From the NCBI GenBank assembly GCA_026417735.1, contig JAOACR010000009.1, positions 265,641-329,640 on the forward strand: a DNA stretch of 64,000 nucleotides. The letters are read 5' to 3'. The translations under genes were made by a program, and so were the position numbers. Within the stretch, counting starts at the first letter, position 1; every line of letters begins with the position of its first letter. This document shows positions 25,005 to 35,000 of this stretch, one piece after another. The notes below the pieces were generated by a model. That model was not told where the DNA came from. It saw nothing but the letters and a program-made list of their open reading frames with translations, and searched no databases. This stretch comes from Kiritimatiellia bacterium. GTDB taxonomy: Bacteria; Verrucomicrobiota; Kiritimatiellia; PWTM01.

Positions 25005-25044
25005 ATGACGAAGGCGCCCGGAGCGATCCGATGGGAGACTCACG

Positions 25045-26385
25045 CTAGTTGATCCGGCTGATGCGACGGAACGAGCCGTTGTACTTCTTGGTGAATGCCT
25101 GCAGAAAATCCGCCCCTTCCTTGTCGATGCCATAGCCGATCGCATGCACGACGGGCGGCTTTTTCCCCTTCTTCGAGTAGCACTGCTCGTGCAGCAGCGA
25201 GAAGTGCTCGAAAAAGTCTTCTATGGTCCACCACTGCAGGTGATCCGGCATACGGGGCGGTTCCGGCCGGGGTGGATGCGGGCGAGCCGGCGTGCGGCGG
25301 GTTTCCCAGTGACCTTCGGTCGCGGGGCGCATACCGTCTTCGGTGAGCCGCGCCGGCTGTGGCGGCACCCACACGCGCTCCGTCTTCCATTCCATGTTCG
25401 CCATCGCGGTCTCGTAGGCGCGGATCGCGTCCGCGTTCTGGCGCCGCCATTGTTCGAGCTGTGCCTCCCAGGCGGACCGCTGATCCGCCGTCAACTCTTT
25501 GCGCACCCGTGGAATTCCGTCGGAGATGATCAGAATCGTGTCGGCGCCCTGCAGAAACGCGGCGGTGAGCGCCAGATCGAGTCGTGTGGTGCCGCCGCCG
25601 GCCTTGCGGCCGAGATCCACCGCCCGGACGTTGCCCTGCGTCAAACCATAGTTGTTCTTCGTATTGAGCGGCGAAAGAAACTTCTTTGCCTCGCGCTTGT
25701 TCTGTTCGGTGGCGGGCACCATCTCGTCCCGAAATGTCTGCGCGGCGTCCGCGAACGCGACCACATTGAACAGCGTCCGCTCGCTCAGCGCGTCAATGAC
25801 CTGACCGAGACGGTTCTTCACGCGCTCGAAGCCTTCGAATCCGCCGCGCTGTTCCTCGATCATGCTGATCGAGACGTCTACGCAAATCATGATCTTTTCA
25901 CCGCGCCCGCGGATGCCGAAGAAGTCGAACGCGGAGACGCCCTCGCCGAACCCTCCCAGCCCATAGCCGGTGCCCAGGCCGGCCCCCAGACCGATTCCAG
26001 TGATCGCCTTGAACTTCGGCTGGAAGCTGGTGCGGACGACCTTCGGATCCACCTTGATTTCCGGCATCGCGAGGGTCGAGGGTCGCGTCGCGACCAGGCG
26101 CGGCATCACCGCCGGTCGGCTCGAGCTGCGCTGCCGCTTCGAAACCTTGATCTGATGCTCCAGCTTGCGCGGCTCATACGTTTTGATCGGTGGCGGCGCA
26201 GTGAACACCGTGCGCTCATCGAGGAAGGAGCGGATGACCACCCAGGAGCCGAACACGAGCAGCGCCGCGACATGCAAGCCCAGGCTGATGCCGCCAACGA
26301 TGAGCAGCACCCGCCGCTTCTCCTCACTGAGTTTGCGGTAGCCCAGCCCCGACAGCAGCACGCCGAGGTCCAGCCTCGGTCTCAT
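25045..26385 (-). CDS. TonB-like anchored protein with von Willebrand A domain
   Basis: A 446-residue protein with a short cytoplasmic N-terminus, one membrane helix (about 27-51), a proline/lysine-rich periplasmic stalk (60-160) and a VWA domain. The MIDAS motif is intact: DVSIS at 170-174, 'GGGTTRLDLAL' for the Thr, and 'ILIISDGIPR' for the Asp. An insert of about 100 Pro/Arg-rich residues interrupts the second half of the domain. The anchor and stalk resemble TonB, but the TonB C-terminal domain is replaced by VWA. It is last in an operon with ExbB and two ExbD proteins, 19 bases after the second ExbD, so it probably takes the place of TonB as the mechanical output. Start ATG 26385 has GGAG upstream. 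Confidence 0.75.
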   Translation of the reverse strand: MRPRLDLGVLLSGLGYRKLSEEKRRVLLIVGGISLGLHVAALLVFGSWVVIRSFLDERTVFTAPPPIKTYEPRKLEHQIKVSKRQRSSSRPAVMPRLVATRPSTLAMPEIKVDPKVVRTSFQPKFKAITGIGLGAGLGTGYGLGGFGEGVSAFDFFGIRGRGEKIMICVDVSISMIEEQRGGFEGFERVKNRLGQVIDALSERTLFNVVAFADAAQTFRDEMVPATEQNKREAKKFLSPLNTKNNYGLTQGNVRAVDLGRKAGGGTTRLDLALTAAFLQGADTILIISDGIPRVRKELTADQRSAWEAQLEQWRRQNADAIRAYETAMANMEWKTERVWVPPQPARLTEDGMRPATEGHWETRRTPARPHPPRPEPPRMPDHLQWWTIEDFFEHFSLLHEQCYSKKGKKPPVVHAIGYGIDKEGADFLQAFTKKYNGSFRRISRIN

Positions 26386-26404
26386 GGGCGGTCTCCGCGC
26401 ATCG

Positions 26405-26842
26405 TCAGTCTCCCCCCGCCGCAAAAGTGACGTTCTTGATACCCGCCCGCGCGCACGCGTTCATCACGTCAACCACGCGCTGGTGGCGGGTCTTGTCGTC
26501 CGGCTGCAGCGTGATCATCGGCTCGGTCTTCGCCGCCTGGGAGGCGAGGCGATACCGCACCAGCACCTGGACCAGCTGGGGCAGCTCGGTCGAGTCGGGC
26601 GCGTCATACTCGAGGCCGTTCAGTACGACACGGCCGGTTTCGCGGATCTCGATCACCTGCTCATCGGCCATGTCCACGGTTTGCGCCTGCGCCAGCATGC
26701 CCGGCAGCCGGATGCCGAGGTCCGCTTCGGACTTCATCAGGCTCGCGGTCGCGATGAAGTACGAGAGCAGCAGAAACACCATGTCGATCAGCGACGAGAC
26801 GTTGACGTCCGGATCATCGATCTCGTAGGCCGGCGCTCTCAC
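26405..26842 (-). CDS. ExbD/TolR-type biopolymer transport protein (second copy)
   Basis: A 145-residue protein with a short cytoplasmic N-terminus, one membrane helix containing the proton-relay Asp (SSLIDMVFLLLSYF, Asp20) and a periplasmic ExbD fold. The start is GTG, overlapping the stop of the first ExbD as GTGA, with GGAGG in front. It would work with the ExbB homologue to turn proton flow into motion of the anchored VWA protein. Confidence 0.85.
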   Translation of the reverse strand: MRAPAYEIDDPDVNVSSLIDMVFLLLSYFIATASLMKSEADLGIRLPGMLAQAQTVDMADEQVIEIRETGRVVLNGLEYDAPDSTELPQLVQVLVRYRLASQAAKTEPMITLQPDDKTRHQRVVDVMNACARAGIKNVTFAAGGD

Positions 26843-27264
26843 GGCTCGCCTCCGGTCTCCGAGGGATTGAACACCGCGAAAATGAAATCGTCCACCCCGA
26901 TGGCGGCCATCGCGTTCAGCACCTTTTTGATGTGCCGATGCTCTGCGTTCGCGTCGGCGCGAAGGTAGATTTTCGTGGATGGAGTCTCGCGAAGACGCTG
27001 CTGCACCTCCGCCTTCAGCTCCTCCACGCTCACTGGCCGGTCCCCGCTGTAGAGCGAGCCATCGGAGAAGATGTTCACTGTCCAGCGATCCGGCCGCTCC
27101 TTCGGCACAACGCCCTTCGTCGCGGTGGGCAGCTCGAGCTTCAGCGTCCGGGTCTGGCTAATGGACGAAGCGCACATGAAGAAGATCAGCAGCAGAAAGA
27201 CCATGTCAATCATCGGGGCCATCTGGAACTTGGCCTCTTCGGGTCCTTCGCGAACGATGCGCAT
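26839..27264 (-). CDS. ExbD/TolR-type biopolymer transport protein (first copy)
   Basis: A 141-residue protein with the membrane helix 'APMIDMVFLLLIFFM' holding the conserved Asp (residue 20), then a periplasmic domain with 'STKIYLRADANAEHRHIKKVLNAMAAIGV'. GGAG precedes ATG 27264; six extra upstream codons are in frame but lie in the spacer after exbB. Two different ExbD genes behind one ExbB suggest a hetero-oligomeric stator. Confidence 0.87.
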   Translation of the reverse strand: MRIVREGPEEAKFQMAPMIDMVFLLLIFFMCASSISQTRTLKLELPTATKGVVPKERPDRWTVNIFSDGSLYSGDRPVSVEELKAEVQQRLRETPSTKIYLRADANAEHRHIKKVLNAMAAIGVDDFIFAVFNPSETGGEP

Positions 27265-27282
27265 GCCCGGTCTCCGCCGCAA

Positions 27283-28143
27283 TCAGCCCTGGGCCGCTGG
27301 GGGGGCGCCGGTGGCGGCCGGCGCGGGCATCGGCGCGGTCGCCTCGGGGAGCGTGACCTTGTCCAGCGGCAGCTCCCCGTTGCGGAGCCGGTCGAAGATC
27401 GCGGACAGGTGATGGCTGACGTTACCGGCGAGCCGGCCGACGCGCGCCATGTTGCCCTGGAAACGGGACTTCAGGTGGAAGTAGAAGAACATGAAAGGAA
27501 TGCCAACGATCAGCCCGAACGCCGTCGTGATCATGGCCTCGCCGATGTCGTTCGCGAGCTTCTCCGGGCTGCCCATCATCCCCAGGCCGATTTTCTGGAA
27601 CGCCTTGATCATTCCGCTGACGGTGCCCAAGAGCCCGAACATCGGCGCGACCGAGGCGATGATGGACAGGTAGCTGATCGGCCGCAACCCATTCGTGTTC
27701 TCCTCCACGGCGGCCTCCTCCATCGCCTTTTCGAGCACTGCGACCTCCGTGATGCCGTCGCTGAGGCGCAGCAGCCCAGCATTGATGATGTTCGTCAGCA
27801 CACCGGGCGAGGCGGCGCAGGTGGCACTGGCGGCACGGAAGTCGAGGTTGCTGATCTGGCTCTGGATCAGCGGTACCAGCGAGGACTGCACCATTTTCGG
27901 TTCACGCGTGAACAGAAACCCGAAGATCGTCAGCGCAGTGCCCGCAATGGAGAGCAGTGCGATCGGATACATTGCCCAGCCGCCGGTTTTCCAGAGGCCC
28001 CAAAGGGTGATCGCCTGCTCCTGCGGCGCGGCGCCAGCCGCGGGCGACGCGGGAGCCGGCTGCTGCGCAAGCACCGGTAAGGCGCCCAATACCAGTGCGA
28101 GGGCAACGCTAAGGACAACAGCTGCGCGGGTCGTTCGGTTCAT
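27283..28143 (-). CDS. ExbB/TolQ/MotA-family proton channel protein
   Basis: A 286-residue protein with a cleavable-looking N-terminal signal (residues 8-26), then three membrane helices typical of MotA/TolQ/ExbB: 'MYPIALLSIAGTALTIFGFLF', 'IASVAPMFGLLGTVSGMIKAF' and 'GEAMITTAFGLIVGIPFMFFYF'. The conserved Thr/Gly-rich second and third helices are intact. The added signal peptide plus a Pro/Ala linker is a variant seen in some ExbB proteins. AGGAAAGG lies before the ATG, which overlaps the upstream TPR-like gene by four bases (ATGA). Confidence 0.9.
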   Translation of the reverse strand: MNRTTRAAVVLSVALALVLGALPVLAQQPAPASPAAGAAPQEQAITLWGLWKTGGWAMYPIALLSIAGTALTIFGFLFTREPKMVQSSLVPLIQSQISNLDFRAASATCAASPGVLTNIINAGLLRLSDGITEVAVLEKAMEEAAVEENTNGLRPISYLSIIASVAPMFGLLGTVSGMIKAFQKIGLGMMGSPEKLANDIGEAMITTAFGLIVGIPFMFFYFHLKSRFQGNMARVGRLAGNVSHHLSAIFDRLRNGELPLDKVTLPEATAPMPAPAATGAPPAAQG

Positions 28144-29210
28144 GGTGTGGCCTTTCCTGGCGCAGAGGGCGCCGTCGGGGGATGGGTCTCCGTTTCCCTG
28201 AGGTACCTCAAAACCTTTTCGTTCATGTTCTCTTCGGTCCCGAAGAAAATGCCGGTGATGTTCGGATCTTCCGGCGCAGCGGTCATGCCGGCCTCCATCA
28301 TGGTCTTCAGCCGGATGCGAGCTTCGTCACCCCAATCGGTCCCGGGGAAGAGCCGCGCGACTTCGTAGTACACATCGCGGGCGCGATGGACCTCGTTCAG
28401 GTCCTCATAGCACTGCGCAGCAAGCATCAGCGCGTCGGGAAATGTCTCGATGTCCTTGGTCTCGTGCAAATAGGAGCGGATCGCGGCGTCCAGCGCCCCC
28501 CGGGGCTGTTCGCGAGCGTACAACAGCTGCGCTCGGGCTAACCAGTACACTCCCCAGGCGGCGTCGCCGACCTCCGGCTCGCGCTGCCGCACCAGGCCGG
28601 CCTCGGCCTCGTCAAGCCGGCCGATGTCGGCCAGGCACATCCAGGCGCGGATCGCGGCCGACTCACCGTACGGGTGCCAGCCGGCGGCGGCGCCGGCGGC
28701 GGCGAAGAGGCGGTGCGCTTCCGCCAGCCATTTCGCCGCGTCCACCTGACCGGTACCCCCGAGCCGGTTGGCCTGTTGCGCCGCACGCACATAGCACCAG
28801 GCGGCCCGGACGGTCGGCTCGAATGCGTTGTTCTGCTTGAGGTCCAAGAACGGCAGCGCGGGCGCGACCGCGGCGTGCAGGCGCCGAGCCGCGTTCAGCC
28901 ACCGCCGCGCCACCATGTCCGCATAGGCCGCCTGTTCGGGGATCTGAATGCGGAACTCCGCCTCGTCAAATTCATCGGCGGTGAACTGCGAGTACACGCC
29001 GGGCGGGGAGTTGGTGAGGCGGAAGAAGATGGTCGGCCCTTGCCGGCGCACCAGCACCACCTCGCGGACTGCTTTCTCTTCCTTCACCAGGCGCGTGAGC
29101 ACGCCTGGCTCGACCACGCGCGCGGAGGTACCGGTCGCCGGCGGCGCGGTTTGGGCGGCCGCCCCGCTCCCCAGCGCGGCAGCGACAAGGATCGCCGCGA
29201 TACGCGTCAC
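28140..29210 (-). CDS. Periplasmic TPR-like protein, partner of the ExbBD-VWA system
   Basis: A 356-residue protein starting with GTG that overlaps the stop of the upstream TPR gene (GTGA). A signal peptide (residues 1-19, ending AAAQ) is followed by a beta-rich segment ('VVLVRRQGPTIFFRLTNSPPGVYSQF') and then helical repeats of TPR/SEL1 character, including 'FPDALMLAAQCYEDLNEVHRARDVYYEVARLFPGTDWGDEARIRL'. It is likely to be a periplasmic scaffold. No catalytic motif is seen. Confidence 0.65.
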   Translation of the reverse strand: MTRIAAILVAAALGSGAAAQTAPPATGTSARVVEPGVLTRLVKEEKAVREVVLVRRQGPTIFFRLTNSPPGVYSQFTADEFDEAEFRIQIPEQAAYADMVARRWLNAARRLHAAVAPALPFLDLKQNNAFEPTVRAAWCYVRAAQQANRLGGTGQVDAAKWLAEAHRLFAAAGAAAGWHPYGESAAIRAWMCLADIGRLDEAEAGLVRQREPEVGDAAWGVYWLARAQLLYAREQPRGALDAAIRSYLHETKDIETFPDALMLAAQCYEDLNEVHRARDVYYEVARLFPGTDWGDEARIRLKTMMEAGMTAAPEDPNITGIFFGTEENMNEKVLRYLRETETHPPTAPSAPGKATP

Positions 29211-32008
29211 ATCCGGCCCCCCAGCTTCTGGCGGAGCTCGCGCGCGCTCGCGAACTCCGGCAGGTCGGCGAGATCGCTGCGGGCAAGAAACTCATCGAGC
29301 GTTTCGGTCGCGGCCCGCACACGGCCGAGCTTCGCCAGGCATTCCGCCCGTGCGAGGTACGCCTTGCCGACCCACGCTTTGTGCCCGCCGTACAACACGT
29401 AAATGCGTTCGAAATACGCGGAAGCCTCCTCGAACTTGCGGCGCGCCATCCACAGCTGGCCGCGCGCATAGAGCGCCTCGGGCCAGCGGTCCTTCCACTC
29501 CTTCGCGCCGAGCAGGTCGCGATAGGCCGCGTCGGCGAGGTCGTACTGCCCCGTCTGCGCATACAGGCGGCCGAGCCTCATCAGAGCGTCCGCGGCCGCG
29601 TCACTGGTCGCGTACACCTCACGGATGATGTTGTACTGCACAATCGCCAGTTCCAGATCGCCCTCCGCGACCGCCTGCTCGGCGATCAGCCGGCGCGCGG
29701 CCAGCGCGTAGTCGGTTTCCGTGAAGTCGCGGATCAGCGCCTCCGCCGCGGCGCGCGCGAGCTTCGGCTGGTTCGCGGCGGAGGCGGCGTCCACGATCCA
29801 CTCGAGCACGCCGGCGCTCGCGAACCGCAGGTTCTCTTCGCGAAGCATGAACTTCGCCATCGCGGCCTTCTCCGCATCGGACGTGCCGGCGTCGTACATC
29901 AGCACGCGTTCGAGCCGCAAGGCAAGCGTGTACTGACGTTCCTCAAGCGCACGCTTCAGCATGTCGCGCAACCGGGCCCAGGCTTCCTCGCCATGCGGGC
30001 GGCCCGCCGCGCGGCTGCGGTCCACGAACTTCTCCAGGATCAGGTCCACGCCCAGCTCTGAACGGTCACCGCCGTAGCGCGCCACCGCGTCCAGGAAGAG
30101 CGCCAACGTGCGTTCGGGCTCTCCCTTGTCCCAGTAGCACTCCCCCATCCAATAGATCGCCAGCGGCACGTTCGATTCGGGTCGCGCGCGCGCGATGTAC
30201 GCCTCGAAGTGGCGGATCGCATCGTCGTAGCGCTTGAGCTCCCGCAACATCTCGCCAGTGCGGAAGGCGGCGTGGTTGTAGAGCTCGATGTTGAGGTTCT
30301 CGGACTCCATCCCCTTCGTGTAGCGGCGGACCGCCTCCTCCAGCTCGCCAAGCGCACCGGAGATGTCGCCGAGCAGCACGTGCGCCTCGCCCAGCAGCTT
30401 GCTCCCCGGATATTGATCCAGAAAGCGCAGCAGCTTGCGCTCCGCCGGCTCATAGGCCGCCAGCGCATAGTCACAGGTCGCGGAACGGAACAGTGCGTCC
30501 TCCGCGTACATCGAGGCGGCAAAATCCTGCAGCAACCGATCGAAGTTCGGGCGCGCCTCCTCGTACTTGCGATCGAAAAGGAACGACATGCCCAGCCAGT
30601 AGAGCGCGTCGACCTCGCGCTCGCTGCCCGGAAATTCGCGCAGGATCCGCCCAAAGTGCGCCTGCGCATCGGCCAGCTTCTCCTCCATGAACGACGCGTA
30701 CCCCAGCAGGAACAGCACCTCCGCGATGTCTTCGTGTTTCGGGCTGACCTCGAGCGCCCGGCCGAGCACCTGCAGCACCTTCGGCCAGTTCTGTTCGTTT
30801 GCATACACCTGGCCGACCATCAGCGAGACCGCGTCGTAGTGGGGCCCGCCGGGATACCGATCCAGATACTCGTGGCCGCGCGAGAGACACCGGTCTGGCG
30901 GGCGCACCCGCACCGCACACAGAAACGAGAGGTAGAGGCATTCCTCCTGTTTGTCCGCGGGCGCGTCGAGATGCAGGTGGTAGAATAGGTCCGACGCCTC
31001 CCGTAGTCGCCGCGTCTCCATGTAACTACGCGCGATGCGGAACATCAGCTCCACATCGTAGTTCGGGATCTTCTCGATCGCCTCCAGCTCGGCCTCGATT
31101 TCCGCGACGGTCTCCTGCGCGCGCAACAGCTCGCGGGCAAGTCCGAGATGGCGCTGCAGCCGGCGCACGCGCAACCGCCAGAGCTCCAGCTGTTCCTGCG
31201 CATTGAGTCGCAGCAGGTCGTGCGGATAGACGAGCCGGTAGATCCAGAGCGCATCGCGGTACTTGTCGTCCGCGAAGAGCTCGTCGCCCGCCTCGAGCGC
31301 GGCCATGTTCAACGCGACGCTGCGCGACGCGAACGAGCCGCGCTGCAGCAGCAGCGGCACCATTGGATACACTTTGTCCACCGCACCGTCCTTGAGGTAG
31401 GAGGTCGCCAGCATCGCGGCCGCCCAGTTGCGGCGGTAGAGATCGGGCGCGGTGCGGTAGACTTCGAGCAGCAGCGGCTCCGCCGGCTCCCACTTCTCTT
31501 CGGCGAGGTGGCAGCGAGCCATCGAGACGAAAATGTCAATGCGCAAGTCGAGCGAGTATTCGTAGGTCTTCAACGCCTTCTGATAGGCTCCGAGCGCCTC
31601 CGCAAATCGGCCCTCGTACCGCCATGTGTCAGCGATGAAGATCGCGACCAGATGGGCGTTCGCGCCGTACGGGAACTTCTTCAGGTATGTGTCAAACACG
31701 TTGCGGCATTCGGCGAACTGCGCCAGGAACATATGACAGAGTCCGAGATGGTAAAAAACGTCCTCCATCTCCGCGCGCATGCTCGGCTGATCGGTGTCGC
31801 CAAACCATTCGACCAATTGGCGCAGAGGAGGAATCGCGTCCTCGTAGGCACCCCGCGCGAGCGCGGCCGCCGCCGCCGCGCGCGTTTCTTTGTACGTGTC
31901 CTGCGGGCTCGCCACCCGCCCCCCGAGCCAGAGGACCGCCACCGCACAGAGGAAGACGCAGCGCACCGACCGCCCCGCCGGGGATGGCAAAGACAAACCG
32001 CGGATCAT
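29207..32008 (-). CDS. Large periplasmic TPR-repeat protein, first gene of the ExbBD-VWA operon
   Basis: A 933-residue protein from ATG 32008, with a signal peptide (about residues 14-36) and then about twenty tetratricopeptide units across the whole length, for example 'AEVLFLLGYASFMEEKLADAQAHFGRILREFPGS' and 'VDALYWLGMSFLFDRKYEEARPNFDRLLQDF'. It resembles YbgF/BamD-type TPR arrays that organise Tol-Pal-like envelope machines. It should sit in the periplasm and present a long superhelical binding surface. The promoter lies 12-40 bases upstream, inside the end of the dnaE-like gene. The start could shift a few codons. Confidence 0.75.
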   Translation of the reverse strand: MIRGLSLPSPAGRSVRCVFLCAVAVLWLGGRVASPQDTYKETRAAAAAALARGAYEDAIPPLRQLVEWFGDTDQPSMRAEMEDVFYHLGLCHMFLAQFAECRNVFDTYLKKFPYGANAHLVAIFIADTWRYEGRFAEALGAYQKALKTYEYSLDLRIDIFVSMARCHLAEEKWEPAEPLLLEVYRTAPDLYRRNWAAAMLATSYLKDGAVDKVYPMVPLLLQRGSFASRSVALNMAALEAGDELFADDKYRDALWIYRLVYPHDLLRLNAQEQLELWRLRVRRLQRHLGLARELLRAQETVAEIEAELEAIEKIPNYDVELMFRIARSYMETRRLREASDLFYHLHLDAPADKQEECLYLSFLCAVRVRPPDRCLSRGHEYLDRYPGGPHYDAVSLMVGQVYANEQNWPKVLQVLGRALEVSPKHEDIAEVLFLLGYASFMEEKLADAQAHFGRILREFPGSEREVDALYWLGMSFLFDRKYEEARPNFDRLLQDFAASMYAEDALFRSATCDYALAAYEPAERKLLRFLDQYPGSKLLGEAHVLLGDISGALGELEEAVRRYTKGMESENLNIELYNHAAFRTGEMLRELKRYDDAIRHFEAYIARARPESNVPLAIYWMGECYWDKGEPERTLALFLDAVARYGGDRSELGVDLILEKFVDRSRAAGRPHGEEAWARLRDMLKRALEERQYTLALRLERVLMYDAGTSDAEKAAMAKFMLREENLRFASAGVLEWIVDAASAANQPKLARAAAEALIRDFTETDYALAARRLIAEQAVAEGDLELAIVQYNIIREVYATSDAAADALMRLGRLYAQTGQYDLADAAYRDLLGAKEWKDRWPEALYARGQLWMARRKFEEASAYFERIYVLYGGHKAWVGKAYLARAECLAKLGRVRAATETLDEFLARSDLADLPEFASARELRQKLGGRM

Positions 32009-32019
32009 TCTGGAGCCCA

Positions 32020-32048
32020 ACTCTAGGTACGCCGTTCCGACAAATCAA
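32020..32048 (-). promoter_or_regulatory. Promoter of the TPR-ExbBD-VWA operon, inside dnaE-like gene end
   Basis: On the minus strand TTGATT (32048-32043) and TAGAGT (32025-32020) are 17 bases apart. The -10 ends 11 bases before ATG 32008, so any leader is at most about five bases and too short for a normal ribosome site. It overlaps the last codons of the dnaE-like gene. Confidence 0.55.
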
Positions 32049-35000
32049 CCACCAGCCGCACACTCCGAGGTCCCGCACATCGCTCCAACGCCCGCACCAG
32101 CGAGGCGCCGACACCCACCGGCGGCGGCCGAGCGGATCGAAGCGGCGCACCGAGCAGCCGCAGCGGCGTCGGTCCTGGATGCGCCCGCGCAGCAGCCACA
32201 AGTTCGTGGAGCAGCGACCCCTCACCACCGGCCGGCACGCTCACGCACACTTCGACCACCCGTCGCACCGCCGCCTCCAGCGGCCACCATCTGCCGACGG
32301 CAGTCAGCCCACCTCGTTCGCGCCGCACGGGCACCACGACGGGCTCGGCCGGCCATGCGGTGGTGGGCAGCCATCCGGGCGGAATGCCGATTTGCTCGAC
32401 CCCGTCGAACATGTCCAGTGTCACGCCCGGGGCGAGCTCGTCCGCAACGCGGAGCGGCACCCCTGTGGCGAGGCTCATCCCGTCCGACTCTCCCTGAGCC
32501 GGCACCGCGGTTCGCAGCCACCACTCCCACGGCCGCAGCGGATGTGGCGAGATGACGACCCCCAGCAACTCCCGCTCCGCGGCCCACCGGTCGGCCAAAA
32601 CGTCGGTGAGCGAAGGGGGCGATCCAGTGGCGCAGGTCTCGTTGAACAACAATGTCTGGCCGTGTCGAACATCACGCGCGGCACTCGCGGCCGTCCAGAT
32701 CGCGTCGAGTTCCGCGAGCAGCTGCGCGCGAGGAGCGCCGAATGAGTCAAACGCTCCCGCGCGCACCAGGTGGGCCAGCGTGTTGCGACCGAGGGCGACC
32801 CCGGCCAGCCGCTGCGCGAAATCCGCAAGGTCGCGGAACGGCCCCCGTTGTTCACGTTCGGCGACCCACATCGCGGCCGCTTCCGGCCGGACACCACGGA
32901 TGGAAATCCACCCCAGCCGAATCGCGCCCGCGGTCGCGCGTGGAGTGACCATACTTTCATTCGCATCCGGTCCGAGCAGCGGAACGCCGCGCGCGATCAC
33001 CTCCCGCAGCAGCGGCCGTGCCCGCTCCGGGTCGCCCGCCTCCGCCGCCAGCGCGGCGGCATAGAACACCAGCGGTTCGCGCGCCTTCAGCCAGGCGGCC
33101 CGCCAAGCATGGGTCGCGAGAACCGCACCCCGAGCCAGCGACACGCGCCGGTGGAAACAGTCCAACACCGCCGCCCACACCGCCTCGATTTCCCTGTCCG
33201 GCAGACCCCGCCCACGTGCGCCATTCCGAACCTGTTTCCACACCCGCCGCCGGAGTTCCTCGTCGCGAGCAGACTCTGCCCGGCGCGCGAGGTCCGCAAA
33301 CTCGGGTGGCAGGCGCGCCAGCCGCTGGAGCACTTGCACCGCCTGCTCCTCGTACAGCAGCATTCCGCCCGTTGGAGCCAGGAGCGGTTGCACCGAGGCG
33401 TCGACCCGTTCTGGCGGACGGCGTCCCTCGAGTGCCGCCTCCAGCTCCGCGGCCAGCGCCGAAGACTCCGCCGCCAGGATCGCCAGCCAGGGAGCCAGGT
33501 CCTCCACGCGGCGGGCACCCCATTTTCGGCACCGTTCTGCGACCGCCGGCAGCTCCAGCCCTGGGATCCCCGCGACGTCGCCCCGCCGGATCAGCTGCGC
33601 GACGTCCACCTCGCGACCATCCACCCGCTCGAATGCGCCCGCTTGCTCCGGCGAGCTGGCGCGAAGCGCAGCGCCGGCCTCGCCCAGCAGCGCCGCGGTA
33701 CGGCTCGCCGGCACATCAGTGCGCACCAATCCAAAACGCGGCAGATCGCGAACCTCAAACTGGGTCACCGCATCGCCATCGGCAGTGCGGTAGAGGGGCA
33801 CGATCGAGCCAACCGGGGAGTCCGCCAGCACCAGCGCGGTCGGATGGGCCGCCCATGTGCGGGGGAGGCCTTCGAACATCGCCGCAAAATGAACCAGCTC
33901 GGACCATCGGCCGGCCCTCGCCAAAAGCCGGTCCCGAACGTCGGCCCGATCTAACCGCGGCTCGGATCGAACAGTGTCGCCCAGTATCGCGATCAGTTCT
34001 TCCACTTGGTCCGCTGGCACGCCCAGCACCCGGGCGACCTCGCGGACCGCGGAGCGCGCGCCGAACACAACACGGGTGCCCGCATGCACAACACAGTCCT
34101 CACCGTAGCGCTCGCGGACCAACGCCATCAGGCTGGCCCGATGATGCGGCGCGACATCCAGCGAAAGCTCCGGCAGTGCGGGATGATCCGGGTTCAAAAA
34201 CCGCTCTGGCGGCAGGTCCCAGCGCAGCGCAAGGACATCCGTCAGCTCCAGCGACCAGGCCAGCAGACTGGAAGCAGCCGCCGCACGGGAGGGCGTCACC
34301 GCCAGCCCTCGCTCCCGCGCCGCACGCACCAGGTCCGCGTGCACCAGCAGGTAGTTGGCGACGCGCGCGCGGATCGCGGCCTCAATCTCCCGATCGAGCC
34401 GCCGCTCGGCCGCAGCTGTGCGGGTGGGTGATGCAACCACAGCGGCCCACCGCCGCCGAAACCCGGCCCAGGCTAGCCGTCGCAGCTCGTCGGCGGAACC
34501 GCCGACGGCCGCGCCATCCGGCGGACGGTAGCGGGGAAACCGCGACGTGTCGGGTGGCCAGGGATTGAGCTGGCATCGCTGCGCAATCTCGATCGTCGTC
34601 TCCAGCGCCTCCGGCGCGTCCGCAAACGCCGCCGCCATTTCCTCGGGCCCTTTGAGGTAAAATTCCGAAGAGTACGACGTTCCGTCCTCCGCCCGCGCGA
34701 TCCCGCGGCGGACACAGCGCAGGCATCGATGAGCCTCGGCCTGGTCGCGGCGCAGGTAGTGAACGTTGTTGGTGGCGACGCACCGCACCGACGCCTGCCG
34801 CGCAACCTCCCGCAGCGACGCAATCAGTTCGGCCTGGCCAGCCAACCGCTGGTTCTGCAGCTCGACGAACACCTGGTCCCGCCCAAACGCCTCGCTCAGC
34901 CGCCGGAGCGTCTCCACCGCCTCCTTCGCGCGACCGGCGCGGCACAGCCGGGAAATTTCGCCGTTGTTGCCGCCGGTCAGCAGGATCAGCCCCTGCGTGT

